A stretch of 64,000 nucleotides of DNA from Streptococcus sp. 596553 (GTDB lineage: Bacteria; Bacillota; Bacilli; Lactobacillales; Streptococcaceae): contig NZ_OXCQ01000005.1 in assembly GCF_900411395.1 (NCBI RefSeq), positions 1-64,000 on the forward strand, written 5' to 3'. Each line of letters starts with the position of its first letter. Position 1 is the first letter of the stretch. A program made the position numbers and the translations under genes. Shown here piece after piece: positions 56,415 through 64,000 of this stretch. Below the pieces are notes generated by a model. The model saw only the letters and a program-made list of their open reading frames with translations. It ran no database searches and was not told the DNA's origin.

Positions 56415-57468
56415 ACGTGTACAAGCATTTCTAGCTAAAATGCAAGAAAAAGAACTAGATGGTATCATCATCAACAACCTTAAAAACGTCTATTACCTGA
56501 CTGGTTTTTGGGGCTCAAACGGAACAGTCTTCATCAGCCGTGACCGTCAGGTCTTGGTGACGGATTCTCGCTATATCATTGCAGCCAAGCAAGAAACCAG
56601 TGGTTTTGAGATTGTGGCTGACCGTGATGAATTGGCTGTCATTGCAGGCATTGTCAAGGACATGGGCTTGTCTCGAATCGGTTTTGAAGATGAGATTTCA
56701 GTCTCTTATTACCACCGTATGCAGGCAGCCTTTGAAGGAATTGACTTGCTTCCACAAACTCAGTTTGTCGAAGGTCTTCGAATGATTAAGGATGAAGCGG
56801 AGATTGCAGCTATTCGCAAGGCTTGTTCTATCTCAGACCAAGCTTTCCGCGATGCGCTTGACTTCATTAAGCCAGGAAAGACTGAAATTGAGATTGCCAA
56901 CTTCCTTGACTTCCGCATGCGTGAGTTGGGAGCATCTGGCTTGTCTTTTGACACCATTCTAGCTAGCGGTATCAACTCTTCCAAACCCCATGCCCATCCT
57001 ATGCACAAACCAGTGGAGCTAGGAGAAGCCATTACTATGGATTTCGGTTGCCTTTATGACCACTATGTCAGTGATATGACACGGACTATCTATCTAGGAC
57101 ATGTGAGCGACGAGCAAGCAGAGATTTACAATACGGTTTTGAAAGCCAACCAAGCCTTGATTGATCAAGCTAAGGCAGGATTAGGTTTCCGTGACTTTGA
57201 CAAAATCCCTCGCGATATTATCATCGAGGCAGGCTATGGCGACTACTTTACTCACGGTATTGGCCACGGTATTGGACTGGATATCCACGAAGAACCCTAC
57301 TTTAGCCAAACTTCTACTGAAACTATTAAGGCAGGTATGGCATTGACAGATGAACCAGGTATCTATATCGAAGGTAAATACGGGGTTCGTATCGAGGATG
57401 ATATCTTGATTACAGAGACAGGTTGTGAATTATTGACCCTAGCTCCAAAAGAGTTGATAGTCATTTAA
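56407..57468 (+). CDS. pepP: Xaa-Pro aminopeptidase (M24)
   Basis: A 353-residue metallopeptidase that removes N-terminal residues next to proline. A creatinase-type N-domain covers about residues 1-125, and the pita-bread catalytic domain follows. Metal ligands are in [17 protein letters not shown] (two Asp), [17 protein letters not shown] (His), [10 protein letters not shown] (Glu) and GVRIEDDI (Glu). It starts inside the end of uvrA, implying coupled translation. Confidence 0.93.
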   Translation: MNKRVQAFLAKMQEKELDGIIINNLKNVYYLTGFWGSNGTVFISRDRQVLVTDSRYIIAAKQETSGFEIVADRDELAVIAGIVKDMGLSRIGFEDEISVSYYHRMQAAFEGIDLLPQTQFVEGLRMIKDEAEIAAIRKACSISDQAFRDALDFIKPGKTEIEIANFLDFRMRELGASGLSFDTILASGINSSKPHAHPMHKPVELGEAITMDFGCLYDHYVSDMTRTIYLGHVSDEQAEIYNTVLKANQALIDQAKAGLGFRDFDKIPRDIIIEAGYGDYFTHGIGHGIGLDIHEEPYFSQTSTETIKAGMALTDEPGIYIEGKYGVRIEDDILITETGCELLTLAPKELIVI

Positions 57469-57488
57469 GAGTTAAACAACTCAAATGA

Positions 57489-57517
57489 TTGACTTTTAAA
57501 TTTTAAAGGTTTATACT
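57489..57517 (+). promoter_or_regulatory. Promoter of the mgtA leader
   Basis: TTGACT (57489-57494), 17 bases, TATACT (57512-57517). Transcription would start near 57524, right at the M-box. Confidence 0.8.
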
Positions 57518-57665
57518 GAAAGACGAAAACGGTAGGTGAGGCTACCATAGGGATACGGATGACTACCGCAAAGCAGTGGAGACACTACTCGTTGGTCAAC
57601 AGTCCTGGTCGCGAAGGCCAAGACTAAGCTCATTACATTGCCCTATGGAGTTAAAGCTTGAACGA
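57518..57665 (+). promoter_or_regulatory. M-box (ykoK) magnesium riboswitch
   Basis: Conserved blocks in order: GGTAGGTGAGGCTACCATAG (57531 on), GGATACG, GTTGGTCAACAG (57591 on), CCCTATGG (57641) and GTTAAAGCTTGAACG (57650-57664). These match the M-box consensus, which compacts on Mg2+ and shuts off downstream transport genes. It lies upstream of mgtA with a terminator in between, the logical arrangement. Confidence 0.93.
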
Positions 57666-57688
57666 AAAAACAGATAACTAGTTTTTTA

Positions 57689-57718
57689 ATCCTGCCATTT
57701 TATGGTGGGATTTTCTAC
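57689..57718 (+). terminator. Riboswitch-controlled terminator
   Basis: AATCCTGCCAT pairs over 11 bases (two G-T type) with ATGGTGGGATT around a TTT loop, followed by TTTCT. It directly follows the M-box, so Mg2+ binding probably favours it. Confidence 0.7.
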
Positions 57719-57746
57719 TGTTTAAATCAAAGAAAGGAGATAGACG

Positions 57747-57818
57747 ATGCAAATTGACGACCATCCGGAACCGCACATACACAGCCAATCGCTGATTTGT
57801 GTCGTTCTGCCCTTGTAA
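57747..57818 (+). CDS. Leader peptide of mgtA (MgtL-like candidate)
   Basis: A 23-codon ORF behind a strong AAGGAG seven bases upstream. It starts MQIDDHPEPHIHSQS and ends LICVVLPL. The early Asp-Asp-His-Pro-Glu-Pro run resembles the acidic/proline starts that destabilise ribosomes at low Mg2+, as in enterobacterial MgtL. The second half of the ORF forms one arm of a long hairpin that competes with a second hairpin next to the mgtA Shine-Dalgarno. A regulatory, not a structural, product is likely. Confidence 0.6.
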   Translation: MQIDDHPEPHIHSQSLICVVLPL

Positions 57819-57859
57819 AGTGATTGGTCTCTGTGTATGAAACACATCATTCATACAGA
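57776..57859 (+). promoter_or_regulatory. Mutually exclusive hairpins between leader ORF and mgtA
   Basis: Hairpin A: CATACACAG (57776-57784) with CTGTGTATG (57831-57839), and CCAATCGCT (57785-57793) with AGTGATTGG (57819-57827). Hairpin B: TGTATGAA (57834-57841) with TTCATACA (57850-57857), ending 3 bases before the AGGAG of mgtA. Both need 57834-57839, so only one can form at a time. Confidence 0.6.
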
Positions 57860-57871
57860 TAGGAGAAATCA

Positions 57872-60532
57872 ATGAAAACTACAAAAGAAAGATTAGCAAC
57901 AGCTATTCATACATCTTTAAACGAAACTCTATCTTTTTATAAGACAAGTCTAACAGGCTTGACTGAGGAGCAGGTGGAGAAAAATCGTGACCTATATGGC
58001 GAAAATACCATCACAAAGGGTCAAGAAGACAGTATCCTCAAAAAGATTTACGAATCCATTATCAATCCTTTTACAATCATCTTGCTGGTCATCGCCGTGA
58101 TTTCCTTGGTGACCAATGTCTGGTTGGCAAAACCAGATCAAGAAGATCCGACAACTTCCATTATCATCGTTGTCCTAGTCCTCATTTCTGGTAGCATACG
58201 CTTTGTCCAAGAACTCCGTAGTGATAAGGCTGCGACCAATCTATCAAAAATGATTGTCAACACAGCGACTGTCATTCGTCAAGGAGAAATCCAAGAAGTA
58301 CCTATCGATGATTTGGTAGTGGGTGACGTGGTTAAATTAAGCGCTGGAGACATGATTCCAGCAGATCTTCTTTTATTTGAGTCGCGCGATTTCTTTGTAC
58401 AACAGTCGGGCTTGACAGGTGAAAGTGAATCGGTTGAAAAATTGGCCTTTACCAAGGCAACAGTTCAACAATCTGATAGTCTGCTAGAAGCAGAAGCGCT
58501 CGCCTTTATGGGAACCAATGTCTTGTCTGGTAGTGCCAAGGCCGTGGTTTTAGCAGTTGGTGATGATACCATGATGGGAGCCATTGAGCAGACTTTGAAC
58601 ACCTATGACGAGCCTACTTCGTTTGAGCGGGAGATGAATAGTATTTCGTGGCTCTTGATTCGTTTGATGCTGGTCATGGTGCCCATCGTTTTCTTGTCCA
58701 ATGGTTTAACAGATGGTGACTGGCTGGAAGCTGGCGTATTTGCTTTGAGTGTTGGTGTTGGATTGACACCTGAGATGCTTCCTATGATTATCACGGCCAG
58801 TCTAGCAAAAGGCTCCATCATTATGGCCAAGGAAAAAGTGGTTATCAAGAAACTCAATGCCATACAGGACTTAGGGGCGATTGATATTTTGTGTACAGAT
58901 AAGACAGGAACTCTAACCCAAGACGAAATTGTCCTTGAATATCCCTTGGACATCCATGGACGCTTGGATTTGACCGTCTTGAGACGAGCTTATCTCAATT
59001 CTTATTTTCAAACGGGCTTGAAAAATTTGATGGACAGAGCCATCATCAAACGGACTGAAAAGGAAGCCAAAGAACACGCCCTCTTGCAAAATCTGGCTCA
59101 AACTTTTCAAAAAATAGATGAGCTTCCCTTTGATTTTGAACGTAGACGGATGAGTGTTATCGTTAAGGATGAACACGAAGTTGTTAGTTTGGTAACCAAG
59201 GGTGCCCTAGAGGAAATGTTGACGATTTCCAGTTATGCGGAATACCAAGGAGTGATTACTCCCTTGACAGATGTTATTAGAGAAGAAATTTTAGCAGAAG
59301 TCAGACAACTAAATCAACAAGGTTTGCGTGTCTTGGGAGTGGCCTATAAGTCAGGTTTGAGGGAAGGCCATGCCTATACAGTTGATGATGAAGGGGATAT
59401 GATTCTAACTGGTTATTTAGCCTTCCTAGATCCTCCTAAACCATCTGCAGCACCAGCAATTAAGGCTCTGTTAGAACATGGGGTTCAAACAAAGATTTTG
59501 ACGGGAGACAACGAAAAAGTTACTCAAGCAGTCTGTGAAAAGGTTGGTTTGGATATCAATCAGATGCTGTTAGGATCTGAAATTGATCAGATGAGTGATC
59601 AAGAATTGGCTCAAGCCGTGGAGGAGGTAACCGTCTTCGCCAAACTTTCTCCTGACCAAAAAGCAAGGATTATTTTGCAATTTAAGGCTAATGGTCATGC
59701 TGTAGGCTATATGGGAGATGGAATCAATGATGCTCCTTCTATGAAAGTTGCAGATGTGGGGATTTCTGTTGATACAGCAGTAGATATTGCCAAAGAAACG
59801 GCCGATGTTATCCTACTTGATAAGGATCTCATGGTGCTGGAAAAAGGACTTGTTGAAGGTCGCAAGGTCTATGCCAATATGACTAAATATATCAAAATGA
59901 CAGTGAGTTCTAATTTTGGAAATATCTTATCCCTATTGGTCTCTGGAATCTTTTTACCATTTTTACCGATGGCACCAGTCCATTTGATTATCCTAAATCT
60001 AGTCTATGATTTGTCTTGTATTGCCTTGCCTTTTGACAAGGTGGATAAAGATTTTTTGAGAAATCCGCATACCTGGGAAGCTAAGTCCATCACACGTTTC
60101 ATGGTTTGGATGGGGCCTATCTCTTCTGCCTTTGATATTTTGACCTTTATTTTGCTCTATTTTATCATTGTACCCATGACGACAGGTCAAGCCTATGTCC
60201 ATGGAGCGGAGTCTGCCGTAGGATTTATTGTCTTGTTTCAGACAGGTTGGTTTATCGAGTCCATGTGGTCACAGACCATGGTTATTCATATGCTGCGTTC
60301 AGCTAAAATTCCCTTTTTACAAAGTCGTCCAGCCTGGCTAGTCCTTGTGACAACCTTATTGGCTGCAGCCTTTGTGACCTTTCTTCCCTACAGTCCACTC
60401 GCAGTCCTACTTCATTTAACTCCTTTAAAACCGATTTATTTCATCTTTTTACTTTTCATCATTATTTTGTATATGATTAGCGTGACAATTGTGAAAAAAA
60501 TCTATATCAAGAAATATAATGAATGGCTGTAA
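57872..60532 (+). CDS. mgtA: MgtA-type P-type ATPase
   Basis: An 886-residue P3B-type cation pump. An N-terminal cation-ATPase domain is followed by ten membrane helices. The TGES loop is near residue 187, the phosphorylation motif CTDKTGTLT has Asp343, and TGDN near 545 and the hinge MGDGINDAPS near 615 are intact. An M-box riboswitch upstream argues for Mg2+ import. Some streptococcal relatives are described as Ca2+ or Mn2+ exporters, so substrate should be read from the riboswitch with caution. AGGAGAAATCA precedes the ATG. Confidence 0.92.
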   Translation: MKTTKERLATAIHTSLNETLSFYKTSLTGLTEEQVEKNRDLYGENTITKGQEDSILKKIYESIINPFTIILLVIAVISLVTNVWLAKPDQEDPTTSIIIVVLVLISGSIRFVQELRSDKAATNLSKMIVNTATVIRQGEIQEVPIDDLVVGDVVKLSAGDMIPADLLLFESRDFFVQQSGLTGESESVEKLAFTKATVQQSDSLLEAEALAFMGTNVLSGSAKAVVLAVGDDTMMGAIEQTLNTYDEPTSFEREMNSISWLLIRLMLVMVPIVFLSNGLTDGDWLEAGVFALSVGVGLTPEMLPMIITASLAKGSIIMAKEKVVIKKLNAIQDLGAIDILCTDKTGTLTQDEIVLEYPLDIHGRLDLTVLRRAYLNSYFQTGLKNLMDRAIIKRTEKEAKEHALLQNLAQTFQKIDELPFDFERRRMSVIVKDEHEVVSLVTKGALEEMLTISSYAEYQGVITPLTDVIREEILAEVRQLNQQGLRVLGVAYKSGLREGHAYTVDDEGDMILTGYLAFLDPPKPSAAPAIKALLEHGVQTKILTGDNEKVTQAVCEKVGLDINQMLLGSEIDQMSDQELAQAVEEVTVFAKLSPDQKARIILQFKANGHAVGYMGDGINDAPSMKVADVGISVDTAVDIAKETADVILLDKDLMVLEKGLVEGRKVYANMTKYIKMTVSSNFGNILSLLVSGIFLPFLPMAPVHLIILNLVYDLSCIALPFDKVDKDFLRNPHTWEAKSITRFMVWMGPISSAFDILTFILLYFIIVPMTTGQAYVHGAESAVGFIVLFQTGWFIESMWSQTMVIHMLRSAKIPFLQSRPAWLVLVTTLLAAAFVTFLPYSPLAVLLHLTPLKPIYFIFLLFIIILYMISVTIVKKIYIKKYNEWL

Positions 60533-60667
60533 ATTTCATTTTGTCAAGAAAAAAGTACGAAAATGACGAAAAAAGTCAAAAAAATTTAAAAATAGGTCGC
60601 AAGTCGGATGTTTTTTATGGTATAATAGACTAAACTGATAGTAACATGTAGCGAAAGGGGTAGGTAC

Positions 60668-61066
60668 ATGATTAAAATTTATACAGTCTCAAGTTGTACT
60701 AGCTGTAAAAAAGCAAAAACCTGGCTCAATGCCCACCAGTTAAGTTATAAAGAACAAAACCTTGGTAAAGAAGGAATTACGAGAGAAGAATTACTGGATA
60801 TTCTAACCAAAACAGATAACGGAATAGCCAGCATCGTTTCATCTAAAAATCGCTATGCCAAAGCCCTTGGAGTGGATATTGAAGATTTGAGTGTCAACGA
60901 AGTCCTCAATCTGATTATGGAAACACCGAGAATTTTAAAGAGCCCAATCCTTGTAGATGAAAAACGCCTGCAAGTTGGCTATAAGGAAGATGATATTCGT
61001 GCCTTCCTACCACGCTCTGTCCGTAATGTAGAAAATGCAGAAGCACGTTTGCGTGCAGCTCTATAA
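60668..61066 (+). CDS. spxA: Spx-family transcription regulator
   Basis: A 132-residue ArsC-like protein that binds the RNA polymerase alpha C-terminal domain and controls stress and competence genes. The redox switch Cys10-Thr-Ser-Cys13 is present, as is Gly52, the residue Spx uses for alpha contact. LVDEKRLQVGYKEDDIRAFLPR near 97 is typical of Spx and not of arsenate reductases. TATAAT is at 60621-60626 and AAAGGGG precedes the ATG. Streptococci have two Spx proteins; which one this is cannot be decided here. Confidence 0.92.
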   Translation: MIKIYTVSSCTSCKKAKTWLNAHQLSYKEQNLGKEGITREELLDILTKTDNGIASIVSSKNRYAKALGVDIEDLSVNEVLNLIMETPRILKSPILVDEKRLQVGYKEDDIRAFLPRSVRNVENAEARLRAAL

Positions 61067-61131
61067 ACATCAAGGCTGGGAGCAATTCCCAGTCTTATTC
61101 TATTTTAATTTCAAAAAGAAAGAAGAATGAA

Positions 61132-61701
61132 ATGAAAAAAATAGTTCTTGTTAGTCTAGCTTTCCTTTTTGTCCTGGTTGGTTGCGGACAGAAAAAAGAA
61201 ACTGGACCAGCTACAAAAACAGAAAAAGATACGCTTCAGTCGGCATTGCCAGTTATTGAAAATGCCGAGAAGAATACAGTTGTAACCAAGACTTTGGTTT
61301 TGCCCAAGTCAGATGATGGCAGCCAGCAAACTCAAACCATTACATATAAAGACAAGACTTTTTTGAGTCTAACTATCCAACAAAAGCGTCCAGTCTCTGA
61401 TGAGTTGAAAACTTATATTGACCAACACGGAGTGGAAGAAACCCAAAAAGCTCTTCTTGAGGCGGAGGAGAAGGATGAGGCCATCATAGAAGCTCGTAAA
61501 TTAGCAGGATTTAAGCTTGAAACTAAACTATTGAGTGCAACAGAACTTCAAACAACGACTAGTTTTGATTTTCAAGTTTTGGACGTCAAAAAGGCTTCTC
61601 AGTTGGAATATCTGAAGAATATTGGCTTGGAAAATCTTTTGAAAAATGAACCGAGCAAATATATTTCAGACAGATTGGCAAATGGCGCGACAGAACAATA
61701 G
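61132..61701 (+). CDS. Lipoprotein of the YehR/DUF1307 family
   Basis: A 189-residue exported lipoprotein with signal MKKIVLVSLAFLFVLVGC (lipobox LVGC, Cys18). The mature part begins GQKKETGPATKTEKD and contains TLVLPKSDDGSQQTQTITYK and the helical LKTYIDQHGVEETQKALLEAE, typical of DUF1307 YehR proteins. Role unknown. It follows spxA with its own Shine-Dalgarno AAAGAAGAATG. Confidence 0.75.
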   Translation: MKKIVLVSLAFLFVLVGCGQKKETGPATKTEKDTLQSALPVIENAEKNTVVTKTLVLPKSDDGSQQTQTITYKDKTFLSLTIQQKRPVSDELKTYIDQHGVEETQKALLEAEEKDEAIIEARKLAGFKLETKLLSATELQTTTSFDFQVLDVKKASQLEYLKNIGLENLLKNEPSKYISDRLANGATEQ

Positions 61702-61751
61702 AAAATCCAAATAAATAGACTGCCTGAATTGTAGAACGTAAGGAATTATGC

Positions 61752-61757
61752 TATAAT
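61752..61757 (+). promoter_or_regulatory. Extended -10 of ireB
   Basis: TATAAT with TGC before it, 31 bases before the ATG of ireB. Confidence 0.65.
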
Positions 61758-61787
61758 GGTACTATTCTAAGGAAAGAGGGTGTTAGA

Positions 61788-62054
61788 ATGGGATTTACTG
61801 AAGAAACAGTACGTTTTAAATTGGACGATTCCAATAAAAAAGAAATTAGCGAAACTTTGACTGATGTCTATGCTTCGTTGAACGATAAGGGCTACAACCC
61901 AATTAACCAAATCGTAGGTTACGTATTGAGTGGAGACCCTGCCTACGTTCCTCGTTATAATAATGCACGAAATCAAATCCGTAAGTATGAGCGTGATGAA
62001 ATCGTTGAGGAATTGGTCCGCTACTACCTTAAAGGACAAGGAGTCGATCTGTAA
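61788..62054 (+). CDS. ireB: IreB-family regulatory phosphoprotein (DUF965)
   Basis: An 88-residue small protein, [20 protein letters not shown], of the DUF965 family. The Thr-rich N-terminus is phosphorylated by the PASTA-kinase in Enterococcus faecalis IreB (family knowledge). It lies 3 bases before ruvX, the conserved ireB-ruvX-DUF1292 order of Firmicutes. Confidence 0.9.
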
Positions 62055-62057
62055 CCT

Positions 62058-62477
62058 ATGAGAATTATGGGATTGGACGTCGGTTCAAAAACGGTAGGGG
62101 TGGCTATTAGCGATCCGCTCGGTTTTACAGCTCAAGGGCTTGAAATCATCCAAATCAATGAGGAGCAAGGCCAATTTGGTTTTGAACGCGTTAAGGAATT
62201 GGTTGATGCTTACAAGGTGGAACGATTTGTAGTGGGCTTGCCTAAAAACATGAACAATACAAGCGGACCGCGCGTGGAAGCTAGTCAAGCCTACGGAGCG
62301 AAGTTAGAAGAACTTTTTGGTTTACCAGTAGACTATCAGGATGAACGCTTGACAACAGTGGCTGCTGAGCGCATGTTGATTGAACAAGCAGATATCAGTC
62401 GCAATAAGCGCAAGAAAGTCATTGATAAGTTAGCAGCTCAGCTGATTTTACAAAATTATTTAGATAGAAAATTTTAA
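62058..62477 (+). CDS. ruvX: Holliday junction resolvase-like protein RuvX/YqgF
   Basis: A 139-residue RNase H-fold protein implicated in 16S rRNA 5' maturation and possibly junction resolution. [19 protein letters not shown] at residues 4-22 has the catalytic Asp, [14 protein letters not shown] near 57 and [14 protein letters not shown] near 93 supply further acidic residues. Middle gene of ireB-ruvX-DUF1292. Confidence 0.93.
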   Translation: MRIMGLDVGSKTVGVAISDPLGFTAQGLEIIQINEEQGQFGFERVKELVDAYKVERFVVGLPKNMNNTSGPRVEASQAYGAKLEELFGLPVDYQDERLTTVAAERMLIEQADISRNKRKKVIDKLAAQLILQNYLDRKF

Positions 62478-62492
62478 TATAAAGGAGAGGCT

Positions 62493-62798
62493 ATGTCACA
62501 CGATCATAACCACGACCACGAAGAACGTGAACTCATCACACTAGTAGATGAACAAGGAAATGAAACCTTGTTTGAAATCCTTTTGACGATTGACGGAAAA
62601 GAAGAATTTGGTAAAAACTATGTTCTTCTAGTACCAGTTAACGCAGAAGAAGACGAAGACGGACAAGTTGAAATCCAAGCTTACTCATTCATCGAAAACG
62701 AAGATGGAACAGAAGGCGAATTGCAACCAATCCCAGAAGACTCAGAAGACGAATGGAACATGATTGAAGAAGTCTTCAATAGCTTTATGGAGGAGTAA
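62493..62798 (+). CDS. DUF1292-family acidic protein (YrzB)
   Basis: A 101-residue very acidic protein starting [20 protein letters not shown], a His-rich opening, and ending [12 protein letters not shown]. The family is conserved after ruvX in Firmicutes, of unknown role. AAAGGAGAGG precedes the ATG. The stop codon lies inside the 15-bp stem of the following terminator hairpin. Confidence 0.88.
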   Translation: MSHDHNHDHEERELITLVDEQGNETLFEILLTIDGKEEFGKNYVLLVPVNAEEDEDGQVEIQAYSFIENEDGTEGELQPIPEDSEDEWNMIEEVFNSFMEE

Positions 62799-62824
62799 AA
62801 ATATCCGGGGGATATTTTTACTCC
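62792..62824 (+). terminator. 15-bp hairpin overlapping the DUF1292 stop codon
   Basis: GGAGTAAAAATATCC pairs perfectly with GGATATTTTTACTCC around GGG. The stop TAA is at 62796-62798. Confidence 0.75.
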
Positions 62825-62985
62825 AACTCCCAGAAATTGGGAAGAGTTGGAACGTCCGGGGGACGTTTTTAGCCCAGCTCCTTGAAATAAGAGAGAGCTG
62901 GTAAGTCTGGGAGACTGTATCAGCCCAGTTCCTTTAAATAAGGGAGAACTGGTAAGTCTGGGGACGTTTTTATCCCACGTTAATA
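62825..62985 (+). repeat. Tandem hairpin units after the DUF1292 gene
   Basis: Three related units of 50-55 bases. Each has an outer hairpin (such as CCAGCTC/GAGCTGG and CCAGTTC/GAACTGG) followed by a GGG-loop hairpin: AACGTCC-GGG-GGACGTT at 62851-62867, AGTCT-GGG-AGACT at 62904-62916, and a decayed third copy. The gap 62799-63106 holds no gene. Confidence 0.7.
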
Positions 62986-63106
62986 TTTATAGTAGCTAGT
63001 TATTAGCTAACCAGGTAAGAGGTTGGGACGAAAATTCTGGCCTCGTTTTTTGTTATCTGCGGAATTTTGCTAGGTAATTGATCAGACTTTTGTCAAGGAG
63101 ATGTGT

Positions 63107-64000
63107 ATGTTTGAAGTAGAAGAATGGCTTCATAGTAGGATTGGTTTGAATTTTCGATCAGGTTTGGGCCGAATGCAGCAAGCGGTGGATTTGTTAGGGA
63201 ATCCTGAGAAGTCTTATCCTATTATCCATGTAACAGGTACTAATGGAAAAGGTTCTACCATTGCTTTCATGAGGGAATTATTTATGGGACATGGCAAAAA
63301 AGTTGCGACCTTTACCTCCCCTCATATCATCTCTATCAATGATCGAATCTGCATTAATGGACAACCTATAGCAGACGCAGACTTTATCCGCTTATCTGAG
63401 GAAGTCAAGGAGATGGAAAAGACGCTTTTGCAAACCCATGACCAGTTGTCCTTTTTTGAATTGCTGACCCTGATTGCTTTTCTCTACTTTAGGGAGCAAG
63501 AGGTGGATTTGGTTTTACTAGAAGTGGGAATTGGTGGCTTACTTGACACAACCAATGTGGTAACTGGAGAGATTGCTGTCATCACCTCCATCGGACTTGA
63601 CCATCAGGAGACTCTGGGTGACAGTATAGCAGCAATTGCAGAGCAGAAAGCTGGTATTTTTAAGGCTGGTAAAAAGGCAGTGATTGCGAAATTGCCTCCA
63701 GAAGCTAGACTTGTCTGTCAGAAAAAAGCAGACTCTTTAGCTGTTGACCTTTATCAGGCAGGTCAGAATTTTTCAATGCTGAATGGGGATTTTTCAAGCT
63801 CTTTGGCTAACCTTTCACAGTTGAAAATAGGTTTAGAAGGAGCTTATCAGCAGGAAAATGCGGCCTTGGCGTTGCAAACGTTTCTTCTTTTTATGGGAGA
63901 AAGAAAGGAAACTGTTGATGAACAGGCTGTAAGACAGTCCTTGGAGCAGACCCATTGGGCTGGTCGTTTGGAGCGCATTCGTCCTCAGATTTACTTGGAC
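63107..64000 (+). CDS. folC: Folylpolyglutamate/dihydrofolate synthase (partial)
   Basis: Adds glutamate to folates, and in many bacteria to dihydropteroate, with ATP. The window ends after 298 codons, so roughly the last quarter is missing. The P-loop HVTGTNGKGSTIAF starts near residue 40; FTSPHIISINDRICING near 68 and LLEVGIGGLLDTTNVV near 135 are typical. The ATG at 63107 is six bases after AAGGAG; the ATG at 63101 is too close to it. Confidence 0.93.
   Translation, partial: MFEVEEWLHSRIGLNFRSGLGRMQQAVDLLGNPEKSYPIIHVTGTNGKGSTIAFMRELFMGHGKKVATFTSPHIISINDRICINGQPIADADFIRLSEEVKEMEKTLLQTHDQLSFFELLTLIAFLYFREQEVDLVLLEVGIGGLLDTTNVVTGEIAVITSIGLDHQETLGDSIAAIAEQKAGIFKAGKKAVIAKLPPEARLVCQKKADSLAVDLYQAGQNFSMLNGDFSSSLANLSQLKIGLEGAYQQENAALALQTFLLFMGERKETVDEQAVRQSLEQTHWAGRLERIRPQIYLD

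Noticed and set aside
57518..57665. yybP-ykoY manganese riboswitch
   Set aside because: Considered because some streptococcal cation ATPases carry it, but the conserved blocks GGTGAGGCT, GGATACG, GGTCAACAG and TTAAAGCT are those of the M-box.

Overview
The window looks like the chromosome of a mitis-group Streptococcus, close to S. pneumoniae but not a typical pneumococcus. The evidence is the low GC, the dense coding with short Shine-Dalgarno-led gaps, BOX repeats, the cibABC competence bacteriocin operon with its cin-box, the YesL-HK07-RR07 block, metQ-M20-metN-metI, and the mnmA-nudix-mnmG-rnjA order. Where pneumococci carry pspA, between the arginine genes and mnmA, there is only repetitive intergenic DNA. 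This favours S. mitis, S. pseudopneumoniae or a relative.

Layout. 0.2-6.2 kb: a glycosyltransferase and a membrane nucleotide-sugar dehydratase, a HAD phosphatase, the two-subunit L-serine dehydratase and a LysM wall protein. 6.2-11.7 kb: an Rgg regulator with a divergent pheromone-like peptide (C-terminal Trp-Arg-Trp), bacteriocin debris, small membrane proteins and a bacteriocin-type ABC system. 11.8-15.3 kb: an amino-acid-binding lipoprotein with argG and argH. 15.7-24.9 kb: tRNA-modification and RNA-decay genes (mnmA, mnmG, rnjA, rpoY, tsaB-rimI-tsaD), interrupted by cibABC.

24.9-29.3 kb is the most interesting segment. It holds an Rgg regulator, a convergent SHP-type pheromone gene overlapping its 3' end, a 16-residue peptide gene (MSAVPYSFQGHRLGGR), an MccB/ThiF-like E1 adenylating enzyme and an MFS exporter, followed by a bacteriocin remnant with an immunity protein. 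The segment is AT-rich and lies between two copies of the 3' end of tsaD. It reads as a quorum-sensing-controlled, uncharacterised peptide natural-product locus. 35.7-38.5 kb repeats the plan: a third Rgg and an MFS transporter lie between metI and a duplicated, BOX-interrupted 3' end of metI.

29.4-35.6 kb carries azlCD, two substrate-binding lipoproteins and the methionine uptake operon with a Met-box. 38.5-46.7 kb carries an ECF-type S component, the YesLMN-type two-component system, nrdI, an atypical Nramp protein and a LytTR-DUF3021 regulator pair. 47-57.5 kb carries mutL, ruvA, tag, a SemiSWEET, an MccF-like peptidase, corA, uvrA and pepP. 57.5-60.5 kb holds mgtA under an M-box Mg2+ riboswitch, followed by an acidic, proline-containing leader ORF that overlaps mutually exclusive hairpins. 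This may be a second, translation-based Mg2+ sensor. 60.6-64 kb carries spx, a lipoprotein, ireB-ruvX-DUF1292, tandem hairpins and the start of folC, which runs off the window.
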